Origin: Distichodus sexfasciatus
Lineage: Eukaryota; Chordata; Actinopteri; Characiformes; Distichodontidae
Assembly: GCA_032718565.1 (NCBI GenBank)
Contig: JAVGVS010000294.1
Coordinates: 286,354-350,353 of the forward strand
Length of the DNA stretch: 64,000 bases
Direction of reading: 5' to 3'
The position numbers and the translations under genes were made by a program. Shown here piece by piece: positions 1 to 11,331 of this stretch (its first letter is position 1; every line of letters starts with the position of its first letter). The notes below the pieces were generated by a model. That model saw only the letters and a program-made list of their open reading frames with translations. It was not told where the DNA came from and did no database searches.

Positions 1-1790
1 TCCATTGTCATCACCGGTATTACCAAAACCACTGGAGCCATAATAGCAACCTTGCATGCTGAAGCACTTTTAGCAGGCTCATCAGCTGCATTGCTACTGA
101 CTGCAGAAATCAAGTCACATATCTCGTTCAAATGCTGAATTGGAGTACCATCTGTTTTCCCTCTGTTTCCACACTGATCCAAACAAGTGACATACCCCAT
201 GTGCACATGCTCAATCAGTAAACACATTTTATCTTTTGCTTTATCTTTTGCTAACTTGAAAGCTTCTGTCAATACTTTTATTTCTGCTAACTGAGCAGAA
301 CATGGCTGTGGACACTCAGCTTATTGTTATAAACTTACCTGCTGTGTTCCTTTCAACCACTGCATATCCGGCATGGTTTTTTTTAAGTGATCGTTAAACC
401 ATGACCCATCTACAAAATAATCCAGTTGTCAGGTCTAAGTTTAGAAAAAGTCAAAGATTCTGCAACACAATCATGTGGTTTTCCTTCAAAGGAGGAGCAC
501 CAATTTAAAGTCACATCTGGGTACGTCACAAATATGAATACTGTCATGACTTCCCTCAGATAAGAGGTCGGACGCAAATGCAGGATTCTGCTGAAATAAT
601 GTTTATTGAACAAAAAGTACAAATCCCAAAGCACCTGATGCACAAGGTAATCCACAGGTGGAAAAAGCCCCTCAGCCTGGCCACACACAAAAGCCCACAG
701 TGAAGAGTCCCCATCGCTGAAAGTGAGAGAAGAGGCGGACGAAAGAGCTGCAACAACTTCTCCTCGAGGCGTTGTGGGTGTTAGCAACATGGCTAACCAA
801 GTCTGCTAGCGTAGTAGCTTAGCTTCAGTTGGTGGTGGCTGGTGCCTGAGGGAGTGTGGAGAGAAGCAGCATGCATGAGGTAGAACGGACAAAGTGATGA
901 TGGAATCGGACTGGTTAAATACAAAAACTCCAAACTAATTAACACAAACAAACCAATAGCAACACGCCACATAAACTAGTCACAGCTGAGACACATAAGG
1001 AAAGTGAAACCCAACCCATGACGTGACAAACCCAGAAGTCACTAAAGGGGAATCCTTAAAGGAGCAGACACACCGTAACCAGGACAACCCCGATGCAGAA
1101 TTCATCAAACCTCAGGTTTAATACTCTGGTGAGTCCGAGCATCGGGGAGGAGCCGCAGATGTGACAAATACTGTAAATAAGCCTGTGTTAATAGAAATCT
1201 CCCATTTTCAATCATCTCAATAATCCTGTGATGTGAATGAATTAGGAACAGGATACCCCATTGTCAGAACTGAAGCTTTCTCATAAGCATAATGCACTGC
1301 CACTAAACCTTTATAAAATGGGGGCCACCGTCTGGCCACTTCATTCAGTTTGGTGCTGTAGTAAGAAATTGGCTGTTTCTTCTTCCCACTGCAAGTCTCC
1401 TGCATCAAAACAGCTGATGCATATTCACTGCACCTGTTTGCTACATACAGATGAAAAGGTTTCGGATAGTCCGGTATTGCAAGAACCGGTGCTGTTTGCA
1501 TCTCCTGCTTCAGTGAGTCAAATGCTATGTGTGCATCTGAATTCCAAGCCAGAAAAGTGTTTAATGCTTTTGTCATCATATTTTTTAATGGTGCTGTCTT
1601 GATTGCATAATCTTCTATCCATTCTGCACTAAAGTCTGACATTCCAAGAAATGTCATCGTCTGTCCAACTGTCATGGGCTTTGCTTATTCCCTCTAGCTG
1701 GGATGGTACTATGGCTTTTGTGCCATGCGCTATAATCCTTCCCAAACATTCTGCCTTTGTTTGACAATATTGTAACCTTGACTATGACTA
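1..1790 (-). pseudogene. Endogenous retrovirus pol fragment (RT end and RNase H)
   Basis: Minus-strand translation of 1172-1790 matches the end of retroviral reverse transcriptase and its connection to RNase H. It shows a FLG motif followed by a segment that aligns in order with gammaretrovirus-like pol (LYV, ISYYS and the start of the WPP region). The stretch 1-536 reads as RNase H: a DGS motif near 385, then an AQLAEI-type helix near 290. Stops and frameshifts, for example near 1675 and in 330-400, make it a dead copy. It is split by the solo LTR at 542-1166, and upstream protease and RT fingers are not visible to the right. The order of the domains fits a gamma/epsilon-like endogenous retrovirus rather than gypsy, but that assignment is inferred from style only. 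Confidence 0.72.
542..1166 (-). mobile_element. Solo LTR inserted in the retroviral pol fragment
   Basis: The segment begins TGTCATGAC and ends GTGACA, so it has TG...CA ends with a 5-bp inverted terminus. It is flanked by the perfect 5-bp direct repeat AATAC at 537-541 and 1167-1171. A minus-strand AATAAA lies about 60 bp inside the left edge, which sets the orientation. No internal retroviral genes are present, so it is best read as a solo LTR of a gypsy- or ERV-like element left by LTR-LTR recombination. Confidence 0.8.
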
Positions 1791-2482
1791 TCATTAAATC
1801 TCTTCAATGTGTTATCAAACTGTCATTCCTAACTGCCTTTCAGTATTATATTCTCTGTAACAATCTACCTTTGGGCTCCTTACACACTTCTCCTTTTAGC
1901 CTCACTCTCAGGTAATGATGGGTATAAGGCTGCTGTACTGTCCTCTGTCACATTTATCTCACCCTGTGCCTTCTATAACTGGGATAAGGGAGAGGCATAG
2001 CAAATATTTCTTCAGTTTTCTTTCTGTAGCACCTCCTCTTCATTTTTTAGTTCCTGTCTTTTCTTTTTTTATTTGTTTAAGAAAGTTTTTGCCTTCTTCT
2101 CTAAACAACCTAAAAATTCCTAACTCATTTTGCCGTTCTTTTGCCTGTTCTCTCTCTTTCAATTTGTGATTAACAATTAGCACTTTCATATCTACACACA
2201 ATCCCACTTCAGTTGAGCCCCGCACTGGGCACTTAGTTTGCAGGTGTTTAGTACGTTCTACCCATTTTTTTAATTTTTAGAATTTTATCTTTAAGTAAGG
2301 GATTGTTATTACAGATCTTTTCAACTAGACTTATCTTTTGCATGCTTTCACTTTCCATGGCCTGCTCATGTTAGTTTTGATCTTAATCTATTCACTGCTA
2401 TAGCCATTTTACTCAAATAAAAAATAAAACTTTTAACTACTTCAACTCTTACTCTATTAAAGTTCAAAGTTATCTCAATCAA
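1791..2482. other. Unassigned sequence
   Basis: Only short open frames are present. A minus-strand frame at 2040-2225 encodes a very basic, charged stretch rich in K and E that might be a relic of the neighbouring retrovirus, but no motif supports this. Confidence 0.4.
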
Positions 2483-3027
2483 TGTGACCCTCCATGGCAA
2501 AAACCAGTCGCTTGTCGCAACAGAGGTTTCCGAGAAAAATGACCGTTTATGTTGCATGGGGTAAAATTTTGGAGTTTTTGTTTTTAGTGTTTTGAAACAG
2601 TGGAAGGTCTTACTGTACTGTTGGGAATAAATTTCGCTGAAAAACTTACCCTTTCCATCCTAAAAATGTGTCTTTCTTGACGTGAGGAATTCAATTCCAG
2701 TGGAATGTTAAAAGTTTCTGTTTTGACCGCTAACACTCCGTGTGGCTGTGAATGCAGCGTAGGCTACCGTAAATACAAACATAGCCACGACCACACCAAA
2801 CGTCTGTGAGTTCTACGTCGGTAGTCAACTTCAAAGGCAGATTTCTCCGTTTCTCATTTAGCGTGACAGGAGAAACCCGACTCCTTTGAATGTTGATATC
2901 TCAGTCATATGTCGTCCGATTCATTCAGGTATCGTTTTGAATCTTGCTTTATGCCCTTTCATGAAAACATAATAACTCAATTTTGAAAATTTGCAACAAG
3001 CGACTGGTTTTGCTGTGGAGGGTCACA
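2483..3027. mobile_element. MITE-like element with 37-38 bp terminal inverted repeats
   Basis: The left end (2483-2520) starts TGTGACCCTCC, and the right end (2991-3027) is its near-perfect reverse complement, ending GGAGGGTCACA. The two arms match at about 33 of 37 positions. The 545-bp interior has no coding potential. The flanks do not show a clear target-site duplication, so the superfamily cannot be assigned from the window. A non-autonomous DNA transposon is the simplest reading. Confidence 0.65.
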
Positions 3028-4000
3028 AATGTTATTATTATTAGGATTGGCTTAGTTTCCTTCTCTCTGTCTAGGCCCTTTCTTTATCAATTCATATCCA
3101 AATTATGATTGTATTGCTAATTCTTATTGCAAATCTTCAAAATATCTCTAAATCTAGCAAGCCTCAATGAGGCCTTGCACCTGCTTTTATTCACAAGGAA
3201 CAAACACATCGCTTATGTTAAGACTTTATTTTTCCTATTTACTCTCTATGAAAATCAAGAAATTCACTTCCTCACTTCCTTCTTACTATTTTTCCCAACT
3301 AACACCTAACGCTTGATAACCACAACAGTTACAATATTGCACTCTTCTAGAATGCCCTATTAATATACACAGCAATGATTCAAACACTCCTAACAAGCAT
3401 TTTCTCTTTTTTCACAGTCACTCGCACAATGAACACATTTAAGCATAACCACACATAGCTCACACACACAGACTACACACACACAGCTCTGCCTCTACTT
3501 TTCTCTACTGTCCTCCTATCAGAAATTCAAAACAATACAAATCACACATACAAACACATAGATATTGTAAAGCTGGTACTTCTCACTTCATTGCTTGCTC
3601 CTCAACAAATCACCACTAGCCTGCCCTTCACAATATTCAAAACACTTAATGAAATGGTACTTCATAGGTCCAGCCCTTCACTCTGTAGTGAAACGTTACC
3701 ACTAGCCTGCCCTTTACTCACACCTTCAGCCTCTATTACTCAACTTTTAGCTTCTCGTAATCAGGTGAGGTTATATGTGTGACTTTCTCCCAGCATGCTT
3801 TTACCGGCCTTCAACCCCTGAGACCACTACACCGGAATGACTCAGGGCTTTGCATGCACAGGATTTTGACTGTTTATAATTTACTGCCGTTGTAACTATA
3901 GCAAGAGCTCTTCTCTCAAAACTCCCCACTTACAATAATCAAACCAATTGTGTGTTTCGCAGTTTGCTTTTTGCCTTTCTGCTGTTCTCTATGCCCTACA
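3028..4000. other. Unassigned AT-rich sequence
   Basis: Contains CA-rich low-complexity stretches around 3420-3560. Two similar segments with 'actagcctgccctt' (near 3613 and 3702) suggest a small local duplication. No gene is visible. Confidence 0.4.
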
Positions 4001-4192
4001 CAGACATCCCAAGTCTCCCGGAAGTTCCGGGAGTCTCCCGCATATTGATAGGGGCTCCCTGATGCCCGCAAATTGAATAAAATATCCCGGAAACTAGAGC
4101 AAGCAAACAAGAGCATGCACGCAAGGCAGTAGAGAGCACTTGGGTATTTTGGAGACCTCCCTAAAATTAGTTTTTGCAGGTTGGGATGTCTG
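4001..4192. mobile_element. Short hAT-like MITE
   Basis: The 192-bp segment has inverted ends CAGACATCCCAA (4001-4012) and TTGGGATGTCTG (4181-4192). The 6-bp direct repeat CCTACA lies on both sides (3995-4000, 4193-4198). The interior is rich in CCCGG and TCCCGGAA motifs and has no open frame. The CAG-type end suggests hAT, but the flanking repeat is shorter than the usual 8 bp, so one copy may have mutated. Confidence 0.6.
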
Positions 4193-6274
4193 CCTACATC
4201 TTTTTATGTTGGTCAATAACAGTAAGACAAGCTTGGGCAAGTCAGGACAAATTTGAGAAATCCTCTACCTTTTGTACTCCTTTTGTGTACTTTGATTTAG
4301 AACCAGACATGGTAGTAGGCATGGCAGAAACATAACAAGTGTCTGCATCTTATGTGCTGCTCTACTCTTTCAGTCTTTCTACACCTTTACTGCGGATATT
4401 GGTCTCTCTCTGTCTGTAACTGCTGATCTCTTTATTTGCATTCTGTATGTTCTTTCACTTTCTCTACACTCTTCTTTCTCTTCTTTTAAGTATCTTCATC
4501 ACAGCCACTGTGGCATGACCATCATGACATGGTGCTTTTAACTATTTATGAGGCTAAGAGCTTGGGTAGCCTTGACTGTCTGGTTGCTTTATCATCCTGC
4601 CTACACTTTCCAGCTCAGAGAAGCTAGCAGCCATCCTCTTTGTAGCATTTGTGGCAGGGTTTTGCAGCCTGCTGCTGTTTCAACATCAAAACTCTCATCC
4701 TAAAATGCAGGGTTTACACCCACAAGAGCCTTCTTTGTTCTCTGACGGTTGCCGTCTGATCACTGTGTTCTTGAGCTCATTTTGGTGGCATGTTGGGTGC
4801 GTTTTCTCAAGAAAACGGTTACTGAACAAATGGTCAAGAGTATTCAGTCGTTTTCCACTGCAGAAGTAGTGTTCATTTCCATTGCTGTTTTTCAAATTAT
4901 TTCAGCTGATTTAAGCATTATTACAGATGTAGCTACTACCAAAACAAACTCTAACCTAACTGGTCAAAAGGCTTAGCTTTTCACTTGCCAGTGAAGGGGG
5001 TGCTCAGACCTCCAAGAAGACACAATGAGGAAGAAATAATATGGGTCTGATTTGTTTCTTCACAGAGCACTGGCTCCAGCTGATGGTAGCCCCCATCGGA
5101 GCACCCAACTCCCACCCTTCCTACTGGTTGTATAATAACACACTTGTTTTGGATACGACCCTGCCTTTTCATGTTTAATACATATGCTACCTTTTAAAGG
5201 CTTAGAGTACATCCGTAATAGTAGTCTCCTATTTACATCTTTTTTTCTCCCATTTTCTGCAGGGAGAAATTTAATGGTGCTGGTGATGAAGGTTGTATAA
5301 AACCAGACCAGTATCCACTACTTCTCTAATTGCTGGTCATAGCCACCACCCCATTAATGCCTTTAAATGTTAGGTTAATGTGATGCTGTAGCTATAATAA
5401 AACTGGGTGAATTTTGGTAAACAGAGCTAAGATCTGATCATCTACTCTGCATAAAATAGACAGGGAAACAGGCAAATAAAATAACTTTTGGAATGCTGTT
5501 AGAACATGAACATATGTCGTCTGTTGTTCGGAAATCTTGTGACTGAATTGATTTTCTCAGGGCAGTGTTTTTTGTTTGTTTGTGTTTTGGCCATAATAAG
5601 CATTATCAGAAAGTTGAAATCAAGCTAATATAAACAGCTCCTCTGCGCGTCGACAATGTGCATGAAATAAAATCGTAGGGGTTGTCTTGTTTTCAAGCTT
5701 CAAGTTCAGTGTGTCACTTTTCAGCACAAAGCACAGCTTCATTAGCATAGACCCACAAATGCCCTCTGCTGCCTGGACAGTGTCTTCACCCTCCCCTCTC
5801 TCCATCTACCATTGTCCACTTTTCTCTCACTCTTTCTCTCACTCTCATCCCACTCAACCCCCTACAGAGCCATCTGTGCCTCGCCACAGCCCGTCACCAT
5901 AGCAACAGGGGAGGCTGCGCTGCCTTCCAATTGCCCACAGCCCAATCAGGAAGGCTGCTGGGGTTCGGAGGTCATCCGTATAGTGCCGCCTCACTGGCGT
6001 TCTGATCGGCTGTTAACAACCCACCACCCCCCTTACCACACAAGATCTCTTTGAAATTGATGTCAGAAGGCAACAAGTTAATAAAGACATGGCTTACTAT
6101 CAACTGGGTCTATTATGGCATGTTAAGATGAGAGACAAGTGTGTGTGGGTTGGGGAGGCTTATTTGGGATAGGAGAGAGGATGGAGGTTGGGACGGCATA
6201 CTGGAGTGGATTGTTAGAGCTGAGCTTGGGGGAAGATGCTCATCTGAAAGGTAAACACCATCTTGTCACCTTTT
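4193..6274. other. Unassigned, apparently low-copy sequence
   Basis: No transposon signature and no convincing coding region were found. Pyrimidine-rich runs lie at 5790-5860. A possible regulatory cluster at 5893-5946 is listed separately. This is one of the few places where ordinary host non-coding DNA may survive. Confidence 0.4.
5893..5906 (+). promoter_or_regulatory. RFX-type X-box with nearby CCAAT
   Basis: GTCACCATAGCAAC matches the symmetric RFX-factor X-box pattern (GTNRCC, AT, RGNAAC). A CCAAT motif follows at 5942-5946 inside a locally GC-richer patch. Such pairs occur in promoters of ciliary genes. No downstream exon is recognised here, so the site may belong to a distant or lost gene, or be chance. 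Confidence 0.4.
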
Positions 6275-6350
6275 CATTCCTTCCTTTTATTGTGAGACAC
6301 TTCGGTTGTGTTATATAAATAAAAGTTACTTACTTATTTACTAAACAGGC
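6275..6350 (+). mobile_element. LINE 3' tail remnant
   Basis: A short stretch with TTGTGTTATATAAATAAA followed by a repeating TTACTTACTTA tail resembles the 3' termini of fish L2-type LINEs, which end in a TATAAATAAA-type motif plus a short tandem repeat. No coding part is attached. Confidence 0.4.
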
Positions 6351-7193
6351 AGTAAGCAGGGTGGGGTGTCAAGCTGGGGTTTTTGATATGTTTTTGTATC
6401 ATTTTGTAAAGTTGGTGAAACGGTGACTCTCAAAATTTATCTGAAATTTATATACTGTATATAGTTTCCACATTCAGATTCTCTTTAATTTTAAACAATC
6501 ATTTCTTTCTTTGTCACTCAGTTTGTGTCGCAGTAAGCAAGCATCTTCAAGCCATCATATCAAACATCCAGAGAGTGGTCTTCTCAGGGCAGACAGCGTA
6601 ATCTCTGGAGCTTCAAGAGAAAGGGATTTGTCCATATTGATTAGGTGCAGTTTTTGGCACAGAGACAGAAACACATGGTGAATTGTGATTTCAAAGGTAT
6701 TTGGTTAAATAAACTTTAGGGTTTTCTTTGGGCTGGATGCCATTGACAGGTTTTCTTATTTCTTTTCCAGTTTTACTCTTTTGAAGCACATTGTACTGTT
6801 TCCTTTACTTTTTGGAACCTGAGATTTCTGGCTAGAGTACACATTTGCTAATGGGCTTACAAAATTTTGGATAGATTTTTTGATTTGGAATCAGTTAAAT
6901 AGAGCATGTTTCTGTATGCATTAGCTCAGTTTGAGACCAAAAGAATTTGTTGCCAAGGTGTGCACAAGAGGGCACTCTTTTGTATTAAGTAAGTAAACTC
7001 TGCCATATTTGTCTACCCCATTCTCTCTCTCTCTTTGTCTCTCTCTTGCTTGCTCTGTCTTGTCTGGGGAACTTACCAACTTAGCACAGACATGTTCCCA
7101 TCTATTAGCATCACAATTAAGGGCACACAAAAGACAGATTTTACCCTCAGAGGCTTCCACATGCACCGCTCACCTGTCCAGAGCCAAATCTGA
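6351..7193. other. Unassigned sequence
   Basis: AT-rich sequence without coding potential; a TC-rich low-complexity stretch lies at 7015-7060. Confidence 0.4.
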
Positions 7194-7299
7194 GAGATTG
7201 AGAGATAATTAGCCACTGCATGCCCACTTTTATCTTGTTCCGGCCACCGCCGGAACAAGATAAAAGTGGGCATGCAGTGGCTAATTATCTCTCAATCTC
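7194..7299. repeat. Perfect 51-bp inverted repeat with a 4-nt loop
   Basis: The arm 7194-7244 is the exact reverse complement of 7249-7299, with loop CACC between them. All 51 positions pair. The right arm abuts the region where the LINE at 7330 begins. It could be a foldback element, a template-switch product made during LINE insertion, or an assembly artefact. Confidence 0.95.
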
Positions 7300-7329
7300 A
7301 ATCATGAGCAGGCAGCGGCTAACAGCGCT

Positions 7330-10300
7330 CCAGCAAAGTCAATGATTTTACTGTAATTCTCATTTGTCTTGTTTACTTTCAGTTTTGTTTATGATCAAGT
7401 TACGATGCATATCCCCTACGACAGACACATCCTGCTCGAAATCAGAAAAAAGGTACAATTCCACTGCCAAACCTGCTGTCGGAGACATTATGGAATCTGG
7501 GCGAGACCGCAAGGCGCAGCTGGCCGAAACTCAAGCACTGCGCATGTAAACAAAAGCGAGGCAAGCATGTGGGTGCTAGCATGAGGCTAAAAGCTAACCT
7601 GCCCCGACCGGCACTTCCATCTGTCCTGCTCTCCAACATCCGCTCACTGGACAACAAAATGGACTATCTGTGGCTGCAGCTGTTAAGCCAACATGAAACG
7701 CGGACATTGTAGACTTGGCTATCTGTTTAGCTGTAAACATGCTAGCATGCTATTGGGCTGACAGAGAAGCTTCTTTGTCCGGTAACAGCCGCAGAGGCGG
7801 TTTTTGCATCTACATAAACAAACTCTGGTGCACGAACTCTGCTGAAGTGAGTCGCCACTGCTCACCACAGAGTTTTTAGTCATAAAGTCCCGCCTATTCT
7901 ACCTGCTGAGAGAAATCTCTGTGGTGCTAGTCATAGCCATTTAGTGCTGCTGCTTAGTGCTAATGCTAACCTGTCGCTAGCCGAATTATATGAAGCTATT
8001 AACAAGCTCCAGACCTCACACCAGAAAGATTTTTCATCATTGTCAGTGACTTAAACCACACAAATATGAAGTCAGTTCTCCCCAAATTCTACCAATGTGT
8101 GGACTTTGCTACGAGGGGGGAGAGCTGCCTGGATAAAGTCTACACCAATGTGCGTGATGCCTACAAAACAGCAGCGTGCCCACACATTGGATCTTCTGAT
8201 CATGCTACAGTGATGCTGCTGCCCGCATACTCATTGCTGCTGAAATGCACAAGACCTGCCAGGAAAACCATCTGAGTCTGGTTCAGTGGAGCTGTTTCAG
8301 CACTCCAGGACTGTTCTGAGTGCACAGACTGGCGTGTTTTCAAACAGGCTGCAACATATCATGGCTGCATTAATCTGGACAAGTTTGTAGAACGTGTGAC
8401 CTGCTACATCAGCAAGTGTATAGAGGATGTTACCATCTTAAAGAACATTACCACTAGAGCCAACGAGAAGCCCTGGTTCACAGCACAGGTGCATGCATGG
8501 CTAAGAGAGAGAGATATGCTGCTTTCCGGTCTGGGAATAAAGCTGCTCTCAGAACAGCCAGAGCTAACCTCTCTCATTCCATCCAAAAAGCAAGCGAGCA
8601 CATGCAAAAAAGATCCAAAACCACTTCAATGACACAAAAGACTCTCGCAGTTTATGGCAGGGGATCCAGGCTGTCACCCAGCACAAGCCAGCACTAAGCA
8701 GCTGTGAGGGGGATGCCACACTCCCTGAGGAGCTGGTTTGATGCACTGAACAACCCGTACATGACAAAACTCATGCCTGACCATCACTGACCAGATCATC
8801 TCTCTGCCTGCAGCTGACGTGAGAAGGACTTTCACCAAGGTCAACCCACAAAGGCTGCCGGTCCAGACAACATTCCAGGTCATCTGCTCAGAGACTGTGC
8901 TGATCAGCTGGCTAAGGTCTTCATAGACATCTTCGACACATCAGACGATCATCAGAGCATGCTTCAAATTCACCACCACCACCATCCCAGTGCCAAAGAA
9001 ATCTTCAGTATCCTACCTGAATGACTACTGTCCCATCGCTCTGACCGCCATCACCATGGAGTGCTTTGAGAGACTTGTCATGGCACAGGTGAAAAGCAAC
9101 CTCCCCCACTCACTGGACCCACTGCAGTTTGCCCCTTGCACAAACAGGTCAACTGAGGATGCCACATCCACTGCACTTCACCTTTCCCTCTCTCACTTGG
9201 CCAATAAAGACCCTTATCTTAGATTACTGTTTATAGACTTTAGTTCAGCATTCAACACCATCATTCCCTAAAGACTGTGTGCGAAACTGAGTGGATTGGG
9301 ACTAAGCACCTCACTTTGTAACTGGATACTGGATTTCCTGTCAGAGAGGCCCCAGTTAGTCTGAATCGGCAACAACATTTTCAGCACCATCAGACTGAAC
9401 ACAGGAGCTCCTCAGGGCTGTATTCTCAGTCCACTTCTGTTTACAGTCCTGACCCACGATTGCACCACCCTGCATAGCTCAAACCACATCATCAAATTCG
9501 CCAATGACACGATCGTGGTGGGGTTCATCAGCAACGATGATGAGTTGGCATACAGAGATGTGGTTCAGCAGCTGGCTGCCTGGTGCAGTGAGAACAACCT
9601 GTCACTGAATGTGGACAAAACCAAAGAGAGGACTGTTGACTTCAGGAGAACCCACTCCACCCACACACCACTCAGCATCCACAGTTCCACAGATGAGACT
9701 GTAAAAAACACCAAGTTCCTGGGAGTTCACATCTTAGACGACCTCACCTGGACCACCAACACCACCTCCATCACCAAAAAGGCCCAGCAGCATCTCCATT
9801 TCCTGAGATGGCTGAAATGAGCCAACCTCCTCCCTCCCACCCTCACCGTGTTCTACAGGGGCACCATAGAGAGCATCCTGACCAGCTGCATCTTGGTCTG
9901 GTTTGGTAACAGCACTATAACTGGCAACGTCATCGGTGTGTCTCTCCTGTCGATGCAGAACATGTTTTACAAACGCTGCATCAGAAGGGCCTCCTGCATC
10001 ATGCCTGACCCCTCACATCCTCCACATGAACTCTTTACACTCCTCCCATCCGGCAGATGCTATTGCAGCATCAGGACTCGATCCACCAGAATGCGTGTTA
10101 GCTTTTTCCCACAAGCCATCAGACTCTTGAACACCCTTCCCGCCCTCACAATTCCCCCCACACACACCCCCGGACTGTGAACTAACTGACTCTGTTGCAC
10201 CTCTCACTTTACACATCACCGTCGCCATGATGCACATGCTGCTATATCTCATTCATGTTGCACTGAAACTCCCAAAAGATGTAATTCCTTCTCAAATGAC

Positions 10301-10845
10301 TTAATTCAATACTGCTATAATAATTTTGCACTGCCGCTACTTATTTGCACAACCATTGAACATTGAATGTATATCTCACTGGTCACTTTCCAGCTAGCTG
10401 TTTCTACACAAATTATTGAAAAATATTGCACAGACCCTGGTTCTCCACTATTGTTAAAATATCTGCAAAACTTTAAAGTTAGTCATATTTTTTAAGAATA
10501 TTGTTTTATTAGAAGACTGGATATAGAATGTCTCATATTGAAACTGTTTCTAACCTCCTGCACATCCAGTGTAAAAGTGAACTTTCACTTTTGTAGGTAA
10601 TACTGCATCCAAACTGTCTCTCCTCTACTTCTATTTCTAGTTCTAGTTTAAAGTTATATTTAATATTCCATTCCTAGTTTGAAATGTATATTTTGTATTC
10701 TATTTATATATTGTTTATTCCGTGTGCGTTATTTGTTCTCTTTTCTTTATTTCCCATTACACTGCAAAAACAGGAGCCACATCGTCTCGTCTCTTGGTAT
10801 ATCTGTACAGTATATAACAGAGATGAGAATAAAGTTTAAATATAA
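7330..10845 (+). mobile_element. Rex1/Babar-like LINE, family A, near full length but degraded
   Basis: The order is N-terminal ORF segment, AP-endonuclease, linker, reverse transcriptase and 3' UTR. Endonuclease pieces include SNIRSLDNK near 7630 and the catalytic SSDH motif near 8192-8203. RT runs from about 8990 to 10180. The 3' UTR ends near 10840 with the ACAGTATATAACAGAGATGA(g/c)AATAAAG tail seen again at 22262 (partial), 26280, 35590 and, inverted, 63000. Many stops and frameshifts break it. Family placement comes from RT style (LNDYxPIALT, FIDFSSAFNTI) and could equally be called CR1-group. The 5' boundary is approximate. Confidence 0.8.
8990..10180 (+). pseudogene. LINE A reverse transcriptase, broken
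   Basis: Three consecutive open segments in shifting frames cover the RT fingers (LNDYCPIALT near residue 10 of the first segment), the palm (LLFIDFSSAFNTIIP) and the thumb and C-terminal part (FLGVHILDDLTW, LLPSGRCY, LLNTLPAL). The segment from 9272 to 9510 carries the template-binding and catalytic region, with stops at 9270-9272 and 9362-9364. The FADD box there reads as F-A-N-D. The enzyme would reverse-transcribe its own RNA at a nicked target, but this copy cannot be active. Confidence 0.8.
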
Positions 10846-10846
10846 G

Positions 10847-11331
10847 TAACAGGCTGGGCCTGGCCAGGCCTCATAGGCCAATCCCCCACCACCACACCAT
10901 AGGCCCCTCCCCTAGGCCTGACTCCAGGTTTGGCCCCAGTGACCCTAGTCTGGGTGAGGGCAATGAGACCTTTGATTTTGCTGTGTTCTAGGGTTTTTGG
11001 ATCACTCTTTGTCTTTTCCCTCACCTGGGACTGGTTTGCCTTGTGAGACCCTGCCAAGGGCAATTGCCCCCGACAACATGTCCCCTAGGGTCACTGAAGC
11101 ATGCAATGCCCTCCATCAAAAAGGTGGCAATTAAGGAGGTTCATTAAATAGTTCATTTGGATTGAACCTTACATTGTTTTATATGGAGTTCACACATTTT
11201 AACACTGTGAGGTTACATAGTCCAAGTAATGGACATAGCCTTAAGTCCAAGTTATGTCCAAGTTAAATTTTTAGCAAACCAACTAAAACAGAATAAAGAA
11301 AAGGGAGCAATCATCTCAGTTACAGACCCCA
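10847..11331. other. GC-rich segment of unknown class
   Basis: 10850-11090 is GC-rich, with GGCCTGGCCAGGCC-type palindromic runs and no frame of note. 11100-11330 is AT-rich. In the minus direction it lies just downstream of the repeat-protein frame at 11332-12886, so it may be the 3' internal part of that element. Confidence 0.35.

Noticed and set aside
5687..6054. Possible small secreted or unknown protein
   Set aside because: Ser/Pro-rich frame from a TC-rich tract with no conserved features; more likely non-coding.
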